Shown here: piece after piece, positions 34,104 through 41,569 of the stretch
Layout of the letters: each line of letters starts with the position of its first letter
How positions within the stretch are numbered: position 1 is the stretch's first letter
Assembly: GCA_964481425.1 (NCBI GenBank)
Contig: CAYZTM010000003.1
Coordinates: forward strand, 1 to 64,000
Origin: MKUN01 sp964481425
GTDB taxonomy: Bacteria > Bacteroidota > Bacteroidia > Chitinophagales > Chitinophagaceae
Length of the DNA stretch: 64,000 nt
Reading direction: 5' to 3'
Translations under genes and position numbers: made by a program
Notes under the pieces: model-generated
Told to the model about the DNA's origin: nothing
What the model saw: the letters and a program-made list of their open reading frames with translations, nothing else
Database searches by the model: none

Positions 34104-36050
34104 ATGATACATATTACTTTACCCGACGGTTCTGTACGCGACTACCAGGAAGGTGTTACTTCTTTAGATATCGCAAAGTCCATAAGCGAAGATCTGGCAC
34201 GTAAAGTGCTGGCAGCCGAAGTAGACGGACAAGTTTGGGATGCTACTCGCCCTATTAATAAGGATGCGTCCCTGCGCCTGCTCCTTTGGGATGACAGGGC
34301 TGCAAAGTCCACCTTCTGGCACTCCTCTGCCCACCTGATGGCGGAGGCGCTCGAGGACCTTTACCCCGGCGTAAGACTGGGTATCGGCCCCCCGATCGAG
34401 AATGGCTTTTACTACGACATTGACCTCGGCGACCGTACCATAGGCGAGGAAGATCTGGTAAAACTGGAAAATAAGATGCGTGAGCTGGCAAAGCATAATA
34501 ATATATACCAGCGCCGCGAAGTGCCTAAAGAAGAAGCTATCGGATATTTTACTGCCAAAGGCGATCCCTATAAGGTTGAACTATTACAGGACCTGCAGGA
34601 TGGCCAGATAACGTTTTATACACAAGGCAATTTCACCGATCTCTGCCGCGGGCCACACATACCACACACTGGGTTCATCAAGGCGGTCAAGCTGACCAAT
34701 ATAGCCGGGGCCTACTGGCGTGGTAATGAAAAGAATAAGATGCTCACCCGCATCTATGGTGTTACCTTCCCCAGCCAAAAAGAACTTGATGAATACCTGG
34801 CACTGCTGGAAGAAGCTAAAAAGCGGGATCACCGCAAGCTAGGCAGGGAACTGGAGCTCTTTGCCTTCTCCGAGAAGGTGGGAAGCGGCCTGCCCTTATG
34901 GCTGCCCAAAGGCGCCATGCTTCGCGAGCGTTTGCAACAGTTCCTGCAAAAGGCGCAGATCGAAAGTGGATACCTGCCGGTCATGACACCCCATATCGGC
35001 AGCAAGCAGTTATACGTCACTTCAGGTCACTGGGAAAAATATGGCAGCGATAGCTTCCGTCCCATCACAACACCGCAGGAAGGCGAAGAATTCCTGCTGA
35101 AGCCAATGAACTGCCCGCACCATTGCGAGATTTACAAATCACAGCCCCGCTCCTACAAAGAGTTACCACTGCGTCTTGCAGAGTTTGGCACCGTGTACCG
35201 TTATGAGCAGTCAGGCGAGCTGCATGGGCTTACCCGCGTTCGCGGCTTCACCCAGGACGATGCCCACCTTTTCTGTCGCCCCGACCAGGTGAAGGAAGAA
35301 TTCAAGAAGGTGATAGACCTTGTGATGTATGTATTCAATTCGCTCGATTTTCATGAATTTACCGCGCAGGTTTCGCTACGCGATAAAGAAGACCGCAGCA
35401 AATACATAGGTAGCGAGGAGAACTGGGAAATAGCCGAACGCTCCATTATGGAAGCAGCCGCAGAAAAAGGACTGAATACTGTCGTAGAATATGGAGAGGC
35501 TGCTTTCTATGGGCCTAAGCTCGATTTCATGGTGCGCGACGCATTAGGCCGTAGCTGGCAGTTAGGTACCATCCAGGTTGATTATAACCTGCCCGAACGC
35601 TTCGAACTGGAATACGTTGATGCTGATAATTCACGCAAACGCCCGGTAATGATACACCGCGCGCCCTTCGGCTCTATGGAGCGCTTCATCGCTGTATTAT
35701 TGGAACACTGTGCCGGCAATCTGCCCCTGTGGTTGGCGCCGCTGCAGGTAAAAGTGCTGCCCATAAGCGATAAGTTCAGTGAGTATGCACACAATGTCGC
35801 CAATGCCCTTAAAGATGCCGGTATCCGAAGCGAAGTAGATGACCGCAGCGAAAAGATAGGCAGGAAGATAAGGGATACGGAGCTGATGAAAGTACCTTAT
35901 ATGCTTATAGTAGGTGAAAAAGAAATGGAAGAAGGGAAAGTAGCTGTTCGTAAACATGGCGAAGGTGATAAAGGCGCTATACCCTTGTCCGACTTTATTA
36001 AGGACACCACTGCGGCAGTTACAGAGCAGATGAAAGGTAAAACAGCTTAG
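34104..36050 (+). CDS. thrS: Threonyl-tRNA synthetase
   Basis: A 648-residue class II synthetase. The N-terminal TGS domain (residues 1-60) precedes the editing domain with HSSAHLMAEAL and the later cysteine of LCRGPHIPHTG. The catalytic core starts at about 240, with motif 2 FGTVYRYEQSGELHGLTRVRGFTQDD and zinc ligands in PMNCPHHCEIYK and near MIHRAPFGSMERF. The anticodon-binding domain is LQVKVLPISDKF to the C-terminus. It charges tRNA-Thr and clears mischarged Ser. It is followed by infC after 83 nt, as in many bacteria. Confidence 0.97.
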   Translation: MIHITLPDGSVRDYQEGVTSLDIAKSISEDLARKVLAAEVDGQVWDATRPINKDASLRLLLWDDRAAKSTFWHSSAHLMAEALEDLYPGVRLGIGPPIENGFYYDIDLGDRTIGEEDLVKLENKMRELAKHNNIYQRREVPKEEAIGYFTAKGDPYKVELLQDLQDGQITFYTQGNFTDLCRGPHIPHTGFIKAVKLTNIAGAYWRGNEKNKMLTRIYGVTFPSQKELDEYLALLEEAKKRDHRKLGRELELFAFSEKVGSGLPLWLPKGAMLRERLQQFLQKAQIESGYLPVMTPHIGSKQLYVTSGHWEKYGSDSFRPITTPQEGEEFLLKPMNCPHHCEIYKSQPRSYKELPLRLAEFGTVYRYEQSGELHGLTRVRGFTQDDAHLFCRPDQVKEEFKKVIDLVMYVFNSLDFHEFTAQVSLRDKEDRSKYIGSEENWEIAERSIMEAAAEKGLNTVVEYGEAAFYGPKLDFMVRDALGRSWQLGTIQVDYNLPERFELEYVDADNSRKRPVMIHRAPFGSMERFIAVLLEHCAGNLPLWLAPLQVKVLPISDKFSEYAHNVANALKDAGIRSEVDDRSEKIGRKIRDTELMKVPYMLIVGEKEMEEGKVAVRKHGEGDKGAIPLSDFIKDTTAAVTEQMKGKTA

Positions 36051-36104
36051 GCTCTGGCATAAAGTTTATATAACAGTAGTATGTATTTATTATAATAAAT
36101 ACGC

Positions 36105-36112
36105 TATTTTTG
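36105..36112 (+). promoter_or_regulatory. -7 box (TATTTTTG) for infC
   Basis: An exact TAnnTTTG match 21 nt before the infC ATG. Confidence 0.5.
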
Positions 36113-36133
36113 CAATCATTTTAAAAACCGTTA

Positions 36134-36691
36134 ATGCAGAAAAGAAGTAAAGGCAGGCCGCCTTTTAGACCAAGAGTACCACAAAACGAACACCGTCTCA
36201 ACAGGGAGATAACTGTACCCGAAGTACGCGTAGTAGGCGAAGGGATTGAACCGGGGGTTTATCCCATAGCACAGGCCCTTAAAATGGCCGAAGAACAGGA
36301 GGTGGATCTCGTGGAGATATCTCCCAATGCAGTGCCACCCGTTTGTCGCATTATCGACTACAAGAAGTTCCTCTACGAAAAAAAGAAGAAAGACAAGGAA
36401 CAGAAAGCTAAAGCAAAGCAATCTGAAGTAAAAGAGATACGCTTTACCCCCAATACTGACGAACACGACTTTGATTTCAAAGCCAAGCACGCTGAAAAAT
36501 TCCTGAAAGAAGGAGATAAAGTGAAATGCTATGTGCAGTTCAAAGGCCGTGCTATTATGTTCCAGGAGCGTGGCGAATTATTGCTCCTCAAATTTGCCGA
36601 ACGCCTGGCTGAATATGGCTCACTTGAGTCTATGCCCAAAATGGAAGGCAAACGCATGCTGGCCATATTCACACCGAAGAAAAAGAAATAA
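36134..36691 (+). CDS. infC: Translation initiation factor IF-3
   Basis: A 185-residue protein. The N-domain has EHRLNREITVPEVRVVGEGIEPG; the linker and C-domain have CRIIDYKKFLYEKKKK, KEIRFTPNTDEHDFDFKAKHAEKFL and VQFKGRAIMFQERG, and the sequence ends in the basic tail TPKKKK. IF-3 binds the 30S subunit and checks start codon selection. The start is ATG. rpmI and rplT, usual downstream neighbours of infC, are not present; a non-coding interval with a duplicated small RNA-like element follows instead. Confidence 0.96.
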   Translation: MQKRSKGRPPFRPRVPQNEHRLNREITVPEVRVVGEGIEPGVYPIAQALKMAEEQEVDLVEISPNAVPPVCRIIDYKKFLYEKKKKDKEQKAKAKQSEVKEIRFTPNTDEHDFDFKAKHAEKFLKEGDKVKCYVQFKGRAIMFQERGELLLLKFAERLAEYGSLESMPKMEGKRMLAIFTPKKKK

Positions 36692-36714
36692 CACTTTCTC
36701 TCATTTGTTGTCTA

Positions 36715-36745
36715 TTTGTTAATGACTTCGATTTTCATTAACAAA
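36715..36745. repeat. 11-bp inverted repeat downstream of infC
   Basis: TTTGTTAATGA and TCATTAACAAA are perfect reverse complements around a 9-nt loop. No U-tract follows, so it is not a clear terminator. It could be an mRNA 3'-end structure or a protein site. Confidence 0.5.
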
Positions 36746-36870
36746 CTCAGGAATTTTATACATTTGCGTATTCCCTCTAAAAAAGGGAATAAATAAGAAA
36801 TAAATTGATAATTATCAACTAATTACAAGTTTGTTTCTTCAAAATATAATCATTTGCCTTAGCATAAAGA

Positions 36871-36931
36871 AGTTTTCATGGTGATAGGGTTTATAGGGGC
36901 TGGCCTGTTCTCAGGCTGGCTTTTTCATTTT
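36871..36931 (+). ncRNA. sRNA-like repeat, copy 1 (61 nt)
   Basis: It matches copy 2 over 61 nt with two differences. It runs from AGTTTTCATGG through the hairpin GCTGGCCTG-TTCT-CAGGCTGGC (9 pairs, two G-U) to a TTTTTC tract. Its upstream region has only a poor -7 box (ATCATTTG at 36849-36856). It may be transcribed weakly or by readthrough from infC, for which its hairpin could be the terminator. It could also be read as a 23-residue hydrophobic peptide from ATG 36878, but copy 2 lacks that ATG. Confidence 0.55.
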
Positions 36932-36977
36932 TTACCAGCCACGAAATGAAAATTTTATATTCTTTCAAAAAAACTAT

Positions 36978-37008
36978 TTTGAAAAAAAAATTTCAGTACG
37001 TAACTTTG
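36978..37008 (+). promoter_or_regulatory. Full promoter (TTTG-N19-TAACTTTG) driving sRNA-like copy 2
   Basis: TTTG at 36978-36981 and TAACTTTG at 37001-37008 have exactly 19 nt between them. The expected start site, about 5 nt downstream, falls on the first base of the repeat unit (37013). Confidence 0.8.
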
Positions 37009-37012
37009 CATC

Positions 37013-37073
37013 AGTTTTCATAGTGATAGGGTTTATAGGGGCTGGCCTGTTCTCAGGCTGGCTTTTTTATTTT
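37013..37073 (+). ncRNA. sRNA-like repeat, copy 2 (61 nt), with promoter and intrinsic terminator
   Basis: It begins at the predicted start site of a perfect promoter. It ends in the hairpin GCTGGCCTG-TTCT-CAGGCTGGC followed by TTTTTT, a textbook intrinsic terminator. The repeat boundaries therefore coincide with the boundaries of a transcription unit of about 55-60 nt. Compared with copy 1, it has a longer U-tract (C to T at 37068) and a destroyed ATG (G to A at 37022), both in favour of an RNA product. I do not recognise the family. Confidence 0.65.
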
Positions 37074-37175
37074 ATCAATTTGTTATCTCTGCCTTTATAG
37101 CTCTTTCCACCTTCAGCCTTATACGCCTAAGGCTATCTCCCATTTTATTGTTATTTTACGCACAAAAATTTTCTG

Positions 37176-38255
37176 ATGCTGCGAGGCCCTGCATGTATAA
37201 TCCTCTTACTGATTGCTTCATTTACCGCTGTTGCCCAACCCCTTGCGGCATATGTCGATCTGCAGAACCAGGTAATGGTATGGGACAAAGGCATGCTGAG
37301 AAAAATAGATTACCTGCCACCCGTATTAATGAAAGTGGGCCGTTGTGCCATCCCCTATCTCGATAATTCCAGGGCGTTTAAGGTATATTATAATGGCGGT
37401 ACTACAGAGATAAATATCGGTTTCACCAACACCTTTGCTGTTAGCGATGACCTGGTAGCCTACCTGAATGCCAAATCATTGAACGTCTTTGACCAGGGCG
37501 CTACTCATCGTCTTACCGGCATTTGTGATGAATATTATCTTGCTGACAGTGTGCTACTCTACCTTGATGGCCAGCGCAGGGAATACCGTGCCTATTACAA
37601 CGGGCAAACCTACCAGATCGAAGGCTTTATTCCTGACAGTACACTCTCGTCTATCAAGGTCAGCGATAACATCATTGCATTCAATAATTTCGCAGGGCTT
37701 TTCCGGATATTCTATCATGGTGTCGTGATTCCTGAAGAAGATTATCCCGTCAGCAGCTTCGATGCAGGCCGCAATACTGTTGCCTATGTGGATGCCAACC
37801 GGCAATTCAAAATATTCCACAATGGCCAGAACTTCGTAGTGGAAGACTACCCTCCCCAGAGTTACACAGTAGGCGACAACCTTGTAGCCTATGTATCCAG
37901 CGACGGATATTTCAAAATATTCTACCAGGACAGTATACGCAACCTGGGCTTTTTCCAGCCCATATACCAGGTGGGCGACAATGTAGTAGGCTATCGCGAC
38001 CCAAGCGGCTACTTTAAAGCTTTCTACAAAGGCGAGATAACCGACCTTGAAAGTTATTACCCGGATAATTACGTTATTCAATACAATTCGATAGCCTATA
38101 TCAACAAGGCTGGTACCTTACGGATGTTCACCGATGGGCAGGTATATGATGTTACTAATGCCGGGCTCACCAATTGGGAAATGCACTACGACGTGCTGAA
38201 GTACCAGATAGGACAAAACATCTTCCGCATCTTTTACAAAGGCACAGATTATTAG
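37176..38255 (+). CDS. Secreted protein made of about nine 34-residue repeats
   Basis: A 359-residue protein with a signal peptide (LLLIASFTAVAQ). Almost the whole mature chain is tandem repeats of about 34 residues with the consensus GDN-hydrophobic-AY-xxxxG-FKIFY-xG, then an acidic/aromatic loop. Examples are GDNLVAYVSSDGYFKIFY, GDNVVGYRDPSGYFKAFY and RNTVAYVDANRQFKIFHNG. Each unit would make three to four beta strands, so a beta-propeller or solenoid outside the cell is likely. There is no T9SS sorting domain, lipobox or catalytic motif. I do not recognise the family. Its stop overlaps the stop of the convergent NlpC/P60 gene. Confidence 0.7.
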   Translation: MLRGPACIILLLIASFTAVAQPLAAYVDLQNQVMVWDKGMLRKIDYLPPVLMKVGRCAIPYLDNSRAFKVYYNGGTTEINIGFTNTFAVSDDLVAYLNAKSLNVFDQGATHRLTGICDEYYLADSVLLYLDGQRREYRAYYNGQTYQIEGFIPDSTLSSIKVSDNIIAFNNFAGLFRIFYHGVVIPEEDYPVSSFDAGRNTVAYVDANRQFKIFHNGQNFVVEDYPPQSYTVGDNLVAYVSSDGYFKIFYQDSIRNLGFFQPIYQVGDNVVGYRDPSGYFKAFYKGEITDLESYYPDNYVIQYNSIAYINKAGTLRMFTDGQVYDVTNAGLTNWEMHYDVLKYQIGQNIFRIFYKGTDY

Positions 38256-39028
38256 AAGTAGCGTTTTACCAGCCGCAGTTTATGCGTGCGTCTTCTTAAC
38301 GATTTACTGATGATACCACCCTGGTCTATGGGATCAATGGTCACCCTGCCAGTCATTTCAGTTGCATGGATGATGGTATCATGGTCAAGCAATATACCTA
38401 CATGCACTATTTTACCTTCATCATTGTCAAAGAAAGCAAGATCGCCACAACGGCCATGTTGCAAAAAGTCGACAGATTCCCCTTCCTGTGCCTGCTGAGA
38501 GGCATCCCTGGGCAGCGGTTTACCACAAAGCTTAAAGGCCATTTGGCTAAGACCGGAGCAATCTATGCCTGCTATACTGCGCCCACCCCATTGGTAAGGA
38601 GCATGCAGGTATTGAAGTGCTGCTGTTTTGATCTGGTCACAATTAGCCTCCAGGTCTTTATAGGCCGTCTTTTTACCCTTAAATACCCCCTGTTCGCTAC
38701 CCACATCTATTTTACCCCCCTTTAGGTCGCAACCTGCCGGCAACCACATTTGGCTGTCAGTAAACTGTATCTTATCACTAAGACCGGTAGATAGATAGCG
38801 CGGGGCCTTTCGGTATTCTTTCCGGCTGATCATGCATAACTGCGATGCCCGGCACCAGCCTTCATAATTATCCCATTCACAGCGTACATGCGCCCACTCC
38901 TTCTCATCAATGGTTAGTACCTCCACCTTTTCACCATACAATACCTGGCTCACCTGTTCTGCGCGGTGCGATGGCTCACTGCGTAAGGGCACAATAGCTA
39001 CATTACAATATCCGAATGACAATACCAT
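38252..39028 (-). CDS. NlpC/P60 (C40) cell-wall peptidase with N-terminal SH3 domains
   Basis: A 258-residue protein. The N-terminal half holds bacterial SH3-like repeats (CNVAIVPLRSEPSHRAEQVSQVLYGE in form: key PLR-x-EP-x7-Q-x-L-x-GE). The catalytic domain has YQWGGRSIAGIDCSGL with the nucleophilic Cys at about 175, then GDLAFFDNDEGKIVHVGI with the His at about 222 and the third residue in HDTIIHATEMTG. It should cut D-Glu-diaminopimelate bonds in peptidoglycan stems. There is no signal peptide, so it may act in the cytoplasm on recycled muropeptides, as proposed for relatives. Its gene ends in a 4-nt overlap with the repeat protein. Confidence 0.85.
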   Translation of the reverse strand: MVLSFGYCNVAIVPLRSEPSHRAEQVSQVLYGEKVEVLTIDEKEWAHVRCEWDNYEGWCRASQLCMISRKEYRKAPRYLSTGLSDKIQFTDSQMWLPAGCDLKGGKIDVGSEQGVFKGKKTAYKDLEANCDQIKTAALQYLHAPYQWGGRSIAGIDCSGLSQMAFKLCGKPLPRDASQQAQEGESVDFLQHGRCGDLAFFDNDEGKIVHVGILLDHDTIIHATEMTGRVTIDPIDQGGIISKSLRRRTHKLRLVKRYF

Positions 39029-39270
39029 TACCTGTAAAAGTACTCCATAACGACCACTTGCAAAGCGGGACCCCGGAGTCTGTGGATACAGCGTTAATTA
39101 CGTATTATCCTCCGCTTGCCTACCTTAATAAAGTTATACTTCCGCTTTTTTGCTCCCTCCTGCCAGCACAAAAATCCAAACGCATGATCGATAGCGATTA
39201 TTTTATCCGCATTAACTTATCCCCACGGTCATTTTTTTGTAATTTTAGCACTGTTCAATCCGGCTACCAG

Positions 39271-39678
39271 ATGAAGGTCAACGAAGTACCACAGGACCCG
39301 AAAGATTTTAAAGAGGGAGATAAGATAAAAAAGCTGCTCTATGCCGTAGATAAGGACGGCAAGTACACCGGTGTGAGCAGCGCCGGCTGGGATGCCGAAA
39401 ATGCAGCCACCAAACAGGCCTGGGACCTTGTAGAGGAAGACCTGCAGGAAACCGAAGAAAAAGTGAAGGCCGGCAGCCTCAGCCCCCTTGCATGGTATAT
39501 GAAAAAGAACCTTATGGACACCGCCCTCCTCGCCCGGTACGTGGGCAAATGGCAATGGCAGGTACGCAGGCATTTTAACCCCGCTGTGTTCAAAAAATTA
39601 CCTCCCGCAATGCTGGAAAAGTACGCAGCGGTGTTTAATATTACAGTCGATGAGCTAAAGTCTTTTGCTCACAATTAA
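39271..39678 (+). CDS. Conserved hypothetical protein, helix-turn-helix-like C-terminus
   Basis: A 135-residue soluble protein from ATG 39271 (MKVNEVPQDPKDFKEG). It contains YAVDKDGKYTGVSSAGWDAEN, then a long charged helix (WDLVEEDLQETEEKVKAG) and SPLAWYMKKNLMDTALLARYVG. It ends with KLPPAMLEKYAAVFNITVDELKSF, which resembles the last helices of an XRE-type helix-turn-helix. I recognise it as a conserved Bacteroidota protein found next to BtrH-like genes, but its function is unknown. Only 22 nt separate it from the BtrH-like gene, so the pair is an operon. Confidence 0.6.
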   Translation: MKVNEVPQDPKDFKEGDKIKKLLYAVDKDGKYTGVSSAGWDAENAATKQAWDLVEEDLQETEEKVKAGSLSPLAWYMKKNLMDTALLARYVGKWQWQVRRHFNPAVFKKLPPAMLEKYAAVFNITVDELKSFAHN

Positions 39679-39700
39679 TGGCAAAATTCGTAACATTTTA

Positions 39701-40708
39701 ATGAGCAAAATAGATTTTACCCATTACCAGCATGCGCATTGCGAAAGCGGGGTCACCACCAATTTGCTAAGGCATGAAGGCATCGAAATTACCGAGCCAC
39801 TGGCTTTTGGCATTGGTGCAGGGCTTTTCTTCGGGCACATCCCTTTTCTTAAGGTCAATGGTACCCCGGGTTCTACTTTCCGTACATGGCCGGGGGCTAT
39901 CTTCAAACGCGTAGGCCAGCGCCTCGGCATCAAAGTACATACCGAGCGTTTCAGTTCGCCGCACAAGGCCATGCTGGCCCTCGACAAAGCCCTGCAAAAT
40001 GGACGACCGGTAGGCATGTTGAGCAGCGTGTTCTACCTGCCCTACCTGCCCGAGGCTTTTCGTTTCCACTTCAATGCCCATAATCTCATTGTGTATGGCA
40101 AAGAGAACGGCATCTATAATGTCAGCGATCCCGTTATGGAAGAGGTGACCACCATAGCTCCCGAAGACCTGGCAAAAGCACGCTTTGCTAAAGGCACACC
40201 TGAGCCCAAAGGTTTTATGTATTACGTTACCCAAGTACCTAAATCTGTAAATTTCGAAGAGGCTATCAAACGGGGCATCCGCCAAACCTGCTTTTTCATG
40301 ATATCGCCACCGGTTCCATGGTTTGGCAATAAAGCTGTCTTTCTGCTGGCAAAAAAGATCAAACAATACCCACAGAAACTTACACCCCGCAAAGCTTCTT
40401 TATACCTGGGCAATATCATACGCATGCAGGAAGAGATAGGCACGGGTGGCGCAGGTTTCCGCTACCTCTATGCAGCCTTCCTGCAGGAAGCAGCACAAAT
40501 TCTGCATCGCGACGATCTGATGGGCTTCTCGCAGGAGCTTACGCAGGTGGGCGACGATTGGCGGAATTTTGCCTACCATGCTGCCCGGCTGGTCAAAGCA
40601 CGTAACAGTGACATTGTCTCCTACGATGAGTTAAGCGACCTGTTACGTATTTGCGGCGAGAAAGAAAAAGACATATTTACACGCATGGATAAACTGAAAT
40701 GGCAATAA
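39701..40708 (+). CDS. BtrH N-terminal domain-containing protein
   Basis: A 335-residue protein from ATG 39701 (MSKIDFTHYQHAHCESGVTT). The N-terminal part has HYQHAHCESGV with a Cys that could be the acyl-accepting nucleophile, LAFGIGAGLFFGH, and RPVGMLSSVFYLPYLPE, followed by HFNAHNLIVYGKENGIYNVSDP. This is the cysteine-peptidase-like fold of BtrH, which transfers an acyl group from a carrier protein in butirosin synthesis. The 150-residue C-terminal helical part is typical of the Bacteroidota branch. The real acyl substrate is unknown. It is co-transcribed with the small gene before it. Confidence 0.7.
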   Translation: MSKIDFTHYQHAHCESGVTTNLLRHEGIEITEPLAFGIGAGLFFGHIPFLKVNGTPGSTFRTWPGAIFKRVGQRLGIKVHTERFSSPHKAMLALDKALQNGRPVGMLSSVFYLPYLPEAFRFHFNAHNLIVYGKENGIYNVSDPVMEEVTTIAPEDLAKARFAKGTPEPKGFMYYVTQVPKSVNFEEAIKRGIRQTCFFMISPPVPWFGNKAVFLLAKKIKQYPQKLTPRKASLYLGNIIRMQEEIGTGGAGFRYLYAAFLQEAAQILHRDDLMGFSQELTQVGDDWRNFAYHAARLVKARNSDIVSYDELSDLLRICGEKEKDIFTRMDKLKWQ

Positions 40709-40740
40709 TATCACCAGGCATCCGTTAAAAGATTTTGATT

Positions 40741-40748
40741 TACTTTTG
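40741..40748 (+). promoter_or_regulatory. -7 box (TACTTTTG) for gtrA-like gene
   Basis: An exact TAnnTTTG match 11 nt before the GTG start at 40760. Confidence 0.45.
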
Positions 40749-40759
40749 CATCGACGATC

Positions 40760-41281
40760 GTGTTATCCGCCGCAAGACATATAATAGTAGGTTTTATAGA
40801 CTTCTTTCATAAACCCTTCGAACGCTTCATCAAGAAGCAGACCTTTCGCTACCTCGCCTGCGGCGGCTCCAATACCATTCTCGATACTGTTTTATATTTC
40901 ATCAGCTTTCACTATATCCTGAAAGAACTGCCTGTCCATATCGGGCCCATTACCATACAACCCTATATCATGGCCTTCCTTATGTCCTTTAGCATCAGTT
41001 TCCCCTCAGGATTCGTGCTTTCCAAGTATATCGTGTTCCCCGAGTCCAACCTGCATGGCCGGGTACAACTGTTCCGCTATGCCCTCCTGGTAGGCACATG
41101 CATATTGCTTAATTATATTTTCCTCAAGATATTCGTGGAGTGGTGCCACATCTACCCCACACCATCCAAGCTGCTTACCACTGCCGTGGTTGCCATCTTC
41201 AGCTATTTCTCGCAGCGCAAATTCACCTTCAAAGTCCGTCCCGAAGCTGAACACGAAGTGGTTCCGGAAAACATTCCTTAA
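40760..41281 (+). CDS. GtrA-like membrane protein
   Basis: A 173-residue protein with four membrane helices, preceded by FIKKQTFRYLACGGSNTILDTVLYF in form (key FRYLxxGGxNTxxD, the GtrA signature). It ends in SYFSQRKFTFKVRP, the conserved Y-x-x-R-x-F-F/T-F tail. GtrA proteins are thought to move undecaprenyl-linked sugars across the inner membrane in surface-glycan modification; here the substrate is unknown. The start is GTG 40760, as no ATG exists before the first helix. It stands alone. Confidence 0.82.
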   Translation: MLSAARHIIVGFIDFFHKPFERFIKKQTFRYLACGGSNTILDTVLYFISFHYILKELPVHIGPITIQPYIMAFLMSFSISFPSGFVLSKYIVFPESNLHGRVQLFRYALLVGTCILLNYIFLKIFVEWCHIYPTPSKLLTTAVVAIFSYFSQRKFTFKVRPEAEHEVVPENIP

Positions 41282-41569
41282 AGTACATCGCCTTTTATAT
41301 TATAAAATGTAGGGAATACCGGCACTGTTCCGATTGATATGACATATTAATAGCCACTTCCTCAAGGCATTTCCACATTTTATACTCCCTGCAACACATA
41401 TGAAAATTCTCCTCTCAACACTTGTGTCAACCTAACTCATTCATTATCAATAAAACCATGAAAAATGCGAAATATAACGATCAGTAACATACTACTTATC
41501 AACATACCAACTCATTCAATCCCACCAACTAATCAACCTAATCAAGCAATCAACTAACTTTGCACCTTT
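41282..41569. other. 288-nt intergenic region upstream of prfB
   Basis: No gene is seen. It contains a 10-bp inverted repeat (TATAAAATGT at 41301-41310 and ACATTTTATA at 41375-41384). A G-poor stretch with irregular AATCAA-type repeats follows (about 41515-41555), ending at the prfB -7 box. Confidence 0.5.
41555..41562 (+). promoter_or_regulatory. -7 box (TAACTTTG) for prfB
   Basis: An exact TAnnTTTG match 7 nt before the prfB ATG, so the transcript is predicted to be almost leaderless. Confidence 0.5.

Larger units (their letters stand above)
36692..37175. other. 484-nt non-coding interval with structured elements and two sRNA-like repeats
   Basis: No gene of normal size is visible in any frame. 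In order it holds an 11-bp inverted repeat (TTTGTTAATGA / TCATTAACAAA, 36715-36745), a TACATTTG -7 box (36759-36766), a short hairpin ATTCCCT / AGGGAAT (36770-36790) and a perfect palindrome TTGATAATTATCAA (36805-36818). Then come repeat copy 1 (36871-36931), a perfect TTTG-N19-TAACTTTG promoter (36978-37008) and repeat copy 2 (37013-37073). The base composition is very AT-rich outside the repeats. Confidence 0.8.

Noticed and set aside
36878..36949. Copy 1 of the repeat can be read as a 23-residue hydrophobic peptide (MVIGFIGAGLFSGWLF...), like a type I toxin
   Set aside because: Copy 2 lacks the ATG (ATA instead) yet has the perfect promoter, and the repeat ends exactly in an intrinsic terminator hairpin. 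An RNA product explains both copies better, though the peptide is not excluded.
36871..37073. CRISPR array
   Set aside because: Only two copies, a 61-nt unit with an internal terminator, one 81-nt spacer and no cas genes.
41515..41555. Irregular AATCAA repeats as an origin or iteron array
   Set aside because: The units vary in length and sequence, lack associated replication genes, and look like simple G-poor sequence.
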